Shown here: piece by piece, positions 57,451-64,000 of the stretch
How positions within the stretch are numbered: position 1 is the first letter of the stretch
Layout of the letters: each line of letters starts with the position of its first letter
Source of the DNA: Nageia nagi
Lineage: Eukaryota; Pinophyta
DNA: 64,000 bases
Reading direction: 5' to 3'
Assembly: GCA_050084985.1 (NCBI GenBank)
Contig: JBITNC010000001.1
Span: 13,268,001 to 13,332,000, forward strand
Translations under genes and position numbers: made by a program
The notes under the pieces: model-generated
The model's input: the letters and a program-made list of their open reading frames with translations, nothing else
What the model was told of the DNA's origin: nothing
Database searches by the model: none

Positions 57451-58230
57451 GTGTATCCAGCAAAGGTCAAGGATGTGGAGGTAGAGCAACATGTCAATGT
57501 GATTTTCCATGAAGATGTTTGTTCAGCACTCATAAGAGGGAGAGCTAGGGAAATGGTTGATCCAGTTAGCTGCGAGAGGGAGCTACCAAAAGATCCTAGA
57601 AGTTTTGATTTGATTGAGCAATTAAAAAGCACACCAACTAAGGTTAGTCTTTTTGAGTTACTTCAGATTTCAACACCTCATAGGGAGATGATGAATTAGG
57701 TTTTTAGGAATAGTCAGATAGATCGAAATATTTCTGTTGCTACTTTTGTGGAAAAAGCTGAGATTTGGGGTAAAGGGGAAGTTATTGCATTTAACCCTAA
57801 CGAGAAGCCTAGTAAGGATGTCACTAGGCTTCATCCACCTTTGTTCATTGAGGTGGAGGCCTTTGGAGTGACAGTTAAGAGGTCATTGATAGATGGAGGG
57901 GCAGCCCTGAATATTGCTACCACTCACTTGTTGGAGCAATTCGATCCAGATGTGCTACCTCTAAGGGAAGAAACTACCATGAGAGTTAAAGGATTTGATG
58001 GTATACCTAGAAAATGTGTAGGAACTATCACACTACCAATTAAGTTTGGTAATAAAGTGCTTGATACTCTATTTTATATCACGGAAGGCAAGCCTTCATT
58101 CAACTTTATTCTTGGAAGACCTTGGATAGATGATATGGAGGGAGTGGCATCAACATTACATAGGTGTTTTAAATTCTATTTTGAGGGGAATGTCTATAAG
58201 GTTGAGGCAGATGAACAGATGGCTAAGTAG
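57451..58230 (+). pseudogene. Aspartic protease region of element E
   Basis: Open parts 57451-57699 and 57748-58230, same frame, separated by one stop. The second holds LFIEVEAFGVTVKRSLIDGGAALNI with the catalytic Asp (DGGAA where DTGAA or DGGSA is usual), LPLREETTMRVKGFDG, LPIKFGNKVLDTLFYIT and FNFILGRPWIDDMEGVAST (the ILGRPW strand). This is the typical gypsy protease. It would mature Gag-Pol. Confidence 0.9.
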
Positions 58231-58976
58231 TGTAACCTTGTCCTCCCGGAGAGATTTGTTCCATGTGATGTAGAAGATGAAACCCTTCAAGCCAGGAATG
58301 ATCGGATTTACAGAAAGCATTACAGAAAATTAATGTGATGGATATCAGGATTGGTTCATACGTTATCACGAACATCAATGAAATCAGTCAAGATGAAAAC
58401 TTCAATGAACAGTAGCAAGGTAAGGAAGAAGAATGCCCGTGTTCCTTCTCAAAGATAGAGGACCACCAGTGGTCTTTTTTGGAGGAAGAAACAGAGAAAA
58501 ATCAGTCAAGTATAATTCGTATCAAGGTGGTGATAATGTTTATCAGGACAGAATCCCAGGAACAGTGTATATCGATGAATGGGTAAGCAATTATTATGTT
58601 ATTGATTGCAAGATTGATGAGGAAGATGCTATACACACTATAGATCTATTTTAGAATGATGATGCCTTTTTAGAAACATTAGGTGCTAGAACAGAATATC
58701 CAATAAGGCATGAAAGAAGAATTCAAACACATTGTCTAGATATACATGCTTGTTTCGAGGAATCCAGAGATGATAAGATTGAGGGATTGGGAGAGTTACC
58801 ATTCCCTTTGTCATCAGAAGCTGAGGTTACCTGGTTAAATGAAGAAATTGAAGAAGTTAATATCGGCTCTCAAGAGACACCACGAATACTAAAAATGGGT
58901 AAGCTTCTTGTGGCACCATTGCAGAGTGAATTAGTTCAATCTTTTCATGATTATTTCGAGTTGTTTGCATGGTCTT
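58231..58976 (+). pseudogene. Protease-RT linker of element E
   Basis: Poorly conserved linker with stops and frameshifts, readable in pieces (58433-58654, 58787-58978). It contains one of the GACCAC...GTGGTC palindromes at 58461-58474 and ends with SFHDYFELFAWS, the usual approach to gypsy RT. Confidence 0.65.
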
Positions 58977-59848
58977 AAAAATATATACCAGGGTTAGATG
59001 AGAACTTTGTGGTTCATAACCTGGTGGTTGAAAAAGGGGCAATTCCAGTAAAACAAAAGCCATAAAAAATGCCTTTTTAGGTTTCATTGCTCATGAAGAA
59101 GGAAATAGAGAAATTGCTAGAAGTCAGATTTATAAGATCCATTGACTACTCAGAATGGATGGCTAATGTAGTTCCAGTTAAGAAGCCTATAGGTGAAATC
59201 AAAGTGTGTACTGATTTTAGGGATCTCAATAAGGCTTGTCCAAAAGATGATTTCCCATTGCCTAACATAGATATGATCATTGACAGTTTAGCAGGATATG
59301 AGATGTTGTCATTTATGGATGGCTTTTTGGGATATACTCAGATTAAAATCAAAGAGAGTGATCAACATAAAACAACTTTTAGAACACCTTGGGGAAACTT
59401 TTGCTACAAGGTAATGCTGTTTGGTCTCAAGAATGCGGGAGCTACATACCAAAGAGCCATGACGGCTATGTTCCATGATTTTATTCATAAGACAGTTGAG
59501 GTATATGTTGATGATATTTTGATTAAATCTAAGAACAAAGAAGATCATGTTCAAGATATGAAAGCAACATTTGAGAGGATGAGATAGTACAAGTTAAGAG
59601 TTAAGCCACAGAAGTGTGTATTTGGTGTGTCATCAGGAAAAATCTTGGGGCATATTGTCTCAAGAAGAGGTGTGGAAGTGGATCCTAAAAAGATAAAAGC
59701 CATCACAGAAATGGAACCTCCAACAAATCTCAAGCAATTAAGGAGTTTACAAGATAAAATACAGGCCATTAGAAGATTTATATGTCAATTAATGGATAAG
59801 ATAGCTCCTATGTCTCATCTACTTAAGAAAGATGTTGAGTTCAAATGA
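58977..59848 (+). pseudogene. Reverse transcriptase of element E
   Basis: Open part 59087-59587: LLEVRFIRSIDYSEWMANVV, GEIKVCTDFRDLNKACPKDD, FPLPNIDMIID, MLSFMDGFLGYTQIKI, FCYKVMLFGLKNAGATYQRAM and the catalytic VEVYVDDILIKSK with both Asp. One stop (R-stop-Y, old CAG) separates it from 59627-59848, with GKILGHIVSRRGVEVDP and IRRFICQLMDKIAPM. A highly legible gypsy RT, inactivated by nonsense codons only. Confidence 0.93.
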
Positions 59849-60330
59849 GATAATAAATGTCAGGAGTCATTTGATAAGATAAAAGAATATCTATTGCACC
59901 CGCGGTGTTAGCTCCATATAGGCATGGAGAACCCCTTTGGCTTTATGTCTCAGCTACAAAGCATGCATTTGGAGTAATGCTTGCTAAGAAGGAGGAGGAT
60001 GGTAAAGAGAGGGCTATCTATTTTATCAGCAGGACATTGAAAGATTATGAGACTAGATACACTCCTATTGAGAAGTTATGTCAATGTGTGGTGTTTGCTA
60101 CTGAAAAGTTGTGGCATTACCTAATCAATAGCACTACACATGTGCTTACATAGGCAGATCCATTGAGGTACTTAATGTTAAAGCCTTGCCTTGATGGAAG
60201 AGTAGCAAAATGGGTCATGTTACTTCAAGAATTTGATCTCAGATTTGTCAAGCAGAAATTAATTAAGGGATAGGCAATCGTAGATTTTGTGGTAGAATTC
60301 CCCACAGGGGATAGTACAAAGCTTAGAGAA
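59849..60330 (+). pseudogene. RT-linked RNase H of element E
   Basis: Open part 59905-60153: LAPYRHGEPLWLYVSATKHAF, MLAKKEEDGKERAIYFISRT, YETRYTPIEKLCQCVVFATEKL. The usual DAS motif reads VSAT, so the first acidic residue is missing, a common trait where a second RNase H is present. A small frameshift near 59900 and stops before and after. KPCLDGRVAKWVMLLQEFDL continues it. Confidence 0.88.
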
Positions 60331-60439
60331 GAATTCAAGGATGAATGTGCGTTAACAAATATAGCAAAGGTTGCAAAAAAGGACCACCTGTGGTCTGTTT
60401 ATGACCATGATAGGACGTCGACGTTCCATTTTTAAGTGA

Positions 60440-60890
60440 ATCTAAACCCTGGAAGTTATACTTTGATGGGTCTAGGTGTATGCATGGGTCAGGAGCAGGA
60501 ATTGCGTTAATATCACCATAGAACAACGTCATTCCTATGTCCTACAAATTGTCATTCAAATGCACTAACAATATGGTGGAATATGAAGCTCTTATATTGG
60601 GCTTGAAGGCAGCTATAGAAATTGGTATTTCATGGATATATATTTATGGAGATTCACAGCTAATAGTCAAATAGGTCAACGAGGTTTACAAGACCAAAGA
60701 TGAAAAGCTTATCCCTTATAGGGATTACGTTATCAAGTTACTCACACATTTCAAAGGATATTAATTGGAAAGTGTCCCAAGGAGTAGCAACAGACTAGCA
60801 GACGCAATGGCAAGTGTAGCATCACTTATACCATTGGAAGTTGAGGACAAAGAAACTAGCTTCACCATCAGAAACTTAGAACCTTCATCC
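60440..60890 (+). pseudogene. Second (archaeal-type) RNase H of element E
   Basis: WKLYFDGSRCMHGSGAGIAL, NNMVEYEALILGLKAAI, IYGDSQLIVK and SNRLADAMASVASLIP carry all four acidic residues (D, E, D, D) of an RNase H. The domain lies between the RT-linked RNase H and integrase, as in Tat-group plant elements, where it is thought to have taken over or supplemented RNase H function. Three stops interrupt it: one before NNVIP, one at K-stop-VN (old CAG) and one near 60761. Confidence 0.88.
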
Positions 60891-62204
60891 ACTGCTGAAG
60901 AAAGTGAAATATGTGTGGTTCAAAGAGTTGGGTATGAGGAGAGTCTGTGGTACCAACATATCTATAGATATTTGAAGGATGATTTTATTGATACAACTTT
61001 TGATAAGCGAGAGCAAATCAGAATCAAGAGGCTTGCAACTAGGTACGTTATCATCGGTAATGTGCTTTACAAAAGGTCATTTAATGGTATTCTTTTAAGG
61101 TGCCTTCTTACTAAGGAAATTGCAATAGTATTAGAACATGCCCATGGGGGAGCATGTGGAGGGCATTTTAATGGGAGATCAGTTTTTGGCAAGCTGATCA
61201 GGATGGGTTATTGGTGGCCTACCATGGAGCATGACTACTTTGAGCATGTCAAGAAATGTGAACAATGTCAAAGGCATGCACACCTTGAGCTTACACCAAC
61301 TCAGGAATTGAATTATATTACATCACCATGGCCTTTCTCTATGTGGGCTATGGATTTCATGGGAGTTATTAACCCACCATCTAGTGAGGGGCATAAGTTT
61401 ATCTTAGTTGCTATAGAATATTATACAAAATGGGTTGAGGCTATCCCTTTAAAAATGGCTACACAGAAACATGTGATCAAGTTCATCAAGGAATACATCA
61501 TTTGTAGGTTTGGTATACCACAAAGGTTGGTTATGGACAATGGGACTAATTTCACAGGTAAGGATATCAAAGAATTTTGCTAGAAAATGAAGATTGAGTA
61601 GAGATTTTCTTCAGTTTACTACCCCCAAGGTAATGGGCAAGCAGAGGCTACAAATAAGACGATCAAAGGGATATTGGCCAAGAATATCAAGAAGAATGGA
61701 AGAGATTGGCATGAGCAATTACCTTATGCTTTATGGGAATATAGGACAAGTGAAAGGATAGCAACAGGTGCCACCCCATACTCTCTTGTGTTTGGAGCGA
61801 AGCAGTTATTCCTCTTGAGATTGAGATCCCATCTTTGAGGATTGCACTCAAGGATGTGATGAAGGAACCATAATATTTGGAGGCAAGAGTGAATCAACTT
61901 GAAGCACTAGATGAAAAGAGAATCATTGCATTAGAAACCTCAAGCATATCAGCAAAGGATTAAAAGATCATATGGCAAGAGAGTGGTCCCTAAGGATTTT
62001 AAGGTTGGAGATATGGTCTTGCAGGAGAATATTTCCAATACTACAGCCAGAGATGAGCTTAAGGGAAAGTTTGAGCCCAATTGGGTGGGACCATACCTTA
62101 TTATAGAAGTATTTGGTAGAGGTGCCTACAGGTTGTCTACATTGGATGGGGAGATTCTTAAGAATCCCATTAATGCTAGGCATTTGAATAAGTATTACAT
62201 TTAG
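60891..62204 (+). pseudogene. Integrase of element E
   Basis: Open part 60765-61583 continues from RNase H: the zinc-binding HAHGGACGGHFNG...CEQCQRH (H-x-H...C-x2-C), WAMDFMGVINPPSSEGHKFI (first Asp), and VMDNGTNFTGKDIKEF (second Asp). After stops, NGQAEATNKTIKG carries the Glu. DWHEQLPYALWEYRTSERIA and a C-terminal part at 61983-62204 (DMVLQENISNT, WVGPYLIIEVFGRGAYRLSTLDG, NARHLNKYYI) finish it. No chromodomain. A one-base shift near 61805 and several stops are present. Confidence 0.92.
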
Positions 62205-62755
62205 GCTACCTACGGGTCGATACGGTCATCTAGGTTGTATCAAAGTATACTAAAGGAATGATCATGCGAGTATACATCATAGAAGAAAATTAGAGAGTCA
62301 GTTTGAGGGCAGAAGAGGAGCACCTGTGCTCCATATCCATTAAGAGTGGACTGCCCACAGTCCTATCACTAAGCCAGAAGTAGATGGTTTGAAGATCCTT
62401 TATGCCTCTTATCAAAGTTCAGCTCCCAGAGTAGTCAAATTTATCAATCTTGATAGATTTATCAGATTATCAACAGTTTATCATATGCCTATTGGTGGAG
62501 TTCCAGCTCCCATTATCAGCTTATCATGCCTCTTGGTGGAGTTGTAGCTCCATCAATTTATCATTATTTTGTGAAGTTCGATTCTTATGCAACTGCAACA
62601 TGCCTCTTGGTGTGAAGTCTCAGTTGTGTGGAACTTAGCTCTCCCCTATCAGCTTATCATTTGTTTTGCAAAGTTCAGTTCTTATGCAACTACAGCATAC
62701 CTCTTGGTGCAAAGTCTCAGTTGTATGGAATTTAGCTCTCCCCTGTGAGTGGTCA
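62205..62755 (+). repeat. 3' UTR of element E with tandem repeats and palindromes
   Basis: Begins right after integrase. Two palindromes (62317-62332 and 62348-62363), then partial repeats of about 110 bases sharing CATGCCTCTTGGTGxxxxGTCTCAGTTGT and TTAGCTCTCCCCT blocks (about 62480-62745). No coding frame. Confidence 0.7.
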
Positions 62756-62760
62756 TGGTT

Positions 62761-62878
62761 ATCATGTCTTGTCTTGTGATGTGGTCATGTGTGTTGTCAT
62801 GTGTTATCATGTCTTGTCTTGTGATGTGGTCATGTGTGTTGTCATGTGTTGTCATGTCTTGTCTTGTGATGTGGTCTT
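62761..62878. repeat. 45 bp minisatellite in 3' UTR of element E
   Basis: Units start at 62761, 62806 and 62851 (ATCATGTCTTGTCTTGTGAT...), nearly identical. The short ORF 62749-63168 is translation through this repeat. Confidence 0.9.
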
Positions 62879-63245
62879 GTCAAGGTGTCGTCAGGTCATC
62901 ATGTGTGGTTAGGTTGTCTGTCAGGTCATTGTCATGTGTGTTGTCAGGTTTGTTGTCATGGGTCATCAGTGTTGCGACAAGATTATCAAACCATCAGATA
63001 TATCAGGCTATCACCTTCTATGGCAAAATGCAAGGGGCAAGCATGCCCAAGGTAATATCAAAAGGGAATTTTCTCAACCTATATCTAGTACTAATAAGCT
63101 TTGTCATGATGTTGTTTAAGTTTAGAATGGTTAGTGTTTATTATTGTTTATCAAATTGTTTGCTATGATATTGTGTTTTTACTTTGAATGCAAAATCTCA
63201 ACTCACCTCATGTTTCTTTCGATTTCACATCCAAAGTGGGGCATC
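62879..63245 (+). other. 3' UTR end and polypurine tract of element E
   Basis: GTCAGGTCAT-type degenerate repeats, then AAAGTGGGGCATC immediately before the 3' LTR start, the second-strand primer. Confidence 0.7.
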
Positions 63246-64000
63246 TGTTAACACATAAAAATGAATTTATGTTTTTAAATCAATAAATTAATGAAATATG
63301 CTTGGCCTAAATATATGTCTTGAATGTATTAAAGTGATAATATCAATGTTTATCTTGAATATGAATTTTATAATGATTATCTTGAATATTGCATGGATTA
63401 TCTTGAATATTGCATGAATTATCTTGTTTATTGGTGTGTTTATCTTGAATATTGTGAATTAGCCTTATTTATGTAGATGCATGCGACCCATGGGTTGTAT
63501 TATCTATTATCTATATAAATAAGGGATCTAATAGTAAGTCCAGATAACAAGGATACACACAATCCCACATATGGTCTTGTAAGTGGCAACCCCTTAAGGT
63601 ATCTCTTGGTACCGCCTACAAGGCTTGTGGTTTGTGTGCTTCCTTTCGCGAGCTATCTTGACATCCATGATCTATTCTGATATCACACTGCTATCTGATA
63701 CATCCTATTGAAGTTCTAGACTTGATTGAGAAGTTAAGAATCATCAAACGAATGCCATTGGTGCTCCTTTATGAACCAAAGAATACCACTGGTGCTCTTG
63801 TATCACTGAAATGGACCACCCACGGTCCTCTTTTTGCATCTTCACAGGTCACTACGTTGTTGGAAAGGTAGCTCTTTATCAGTACATCGCTAATATCTTC
63901 ATCTTTCGTTATCAGGTACGTTCCATGGGTAAGTACACAAATTACAGTCTTGGTTGGTACAATTACATTTCTGAATTGGTTATTTTATTTATTGTTATTT
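63246..64000 (+). repeat. 3' LTR of element E, cut by the window end
   Basis: Matches the first 750 or so bases of 55432-56282 with few differences. About 100 bases should continue beyond the window. Because the end is missing, the TSD cannot be tested. Confidence 0.93.

Larger units (their letters stand above)
55432..64000 (+). mobile_element. Tat-like Ty3/gypsy element E (3' LTR truncated by window)
   Basis: Plus-strand element: 5' LTR 55432-56282, primer site, gag, protease, RT, RNase H, second RNase H, integrase, repeat-rich 3' UTR, polypurine tract and most of the 3' LTR. The second RNase H between RT-RNase H and integrase is the hallmark of the Tat group. The first 120 bases of the two LTRs differ at about three positions, so it is younger than element A. 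The polyprotein frame is kept over long stretches but has more than a dozen stops, nearly all explained by C to T on either strand. Confidence 0.92.

Noticed and set aside
62749-63168. 139-codon plus-strand ORF rich in Met, Ser, Cys and Val
   Set aside because: It is translation through the 45 bp minisatellite in the 3' UTR of element E.

Overview
The window is plant nuclear DNA made almost entirely of old LTR retrotransposons, several nested in one another. I see no intact host gene, rRNA, tRNA or CRISPR array. The AT-rich sequence, the density of decayed Ty1/copia and Ty3/gypsy elements, the C-to-T type of decay, and a captured PPR fragment of gymnosperm-like style suggest a large-genome seed plant, most likely a gymnosperm such as a conifer. 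The taxon is an inference.

Layout. Positions 1 to about 8070 hold a minus-strand Ty3/gypsy element (F) with the order gag, protease, RNase H-like domain, RT, RNase H, integrase, then a further long unidentified frame that runs off the left edge. Positions 8070 to 11655 hold its primer site, its presumed LTR with two minisatellites, and an unidentified coding remnant. Positions 11656 to 42701 are one minus-strand copia element (B) broken up by three insertions: copia element A (13261-22602, target duplication gcagt), a CACTA DNA transposon (23483-24607, target duplication tga) carrying an antisense PPR-gene fragment, and a non-autonomous gag-protease gypsy element C (32904-41349). Part of this nest (17481-25050) is repeated head-to-tail, almost identically, at 25051-32619, so half of A, part of B and the whole CACTA element appear twice. 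The 5' LTR of B also serves as the 3' LTR of a second, deleted relative (B', 42702-43725).

Positions 44552-52476 are a plus-strand copia element (D) of the same family as A, with both LTRs and a decayed gag-pol. Positions 52477-55431 are spacer with one unidentified frame. Positions 55432-64000 are a plus-strand Tat-like gypsy element (E) with gag, protease, RT, RNase H, a second RNase H with all four acidic residues, integrase and a repeat-rich 3' UTR. Its 3' LTR is cut by the window edge.

All pol genes carry stops, mostly explained by CAG/CAA to TAG/TAA and TGG to TAG/TGA changes, so none looks autonomous now. The observations most worth a second look are the 7.57 kb tandem duplication with 9 bp microhomology at its junction, the PPR-carrying CACTA element, the RNase H-before-RT order and extra 3' frame of element F, and a family of short palindromes with compensatory arm changes spread through element E.
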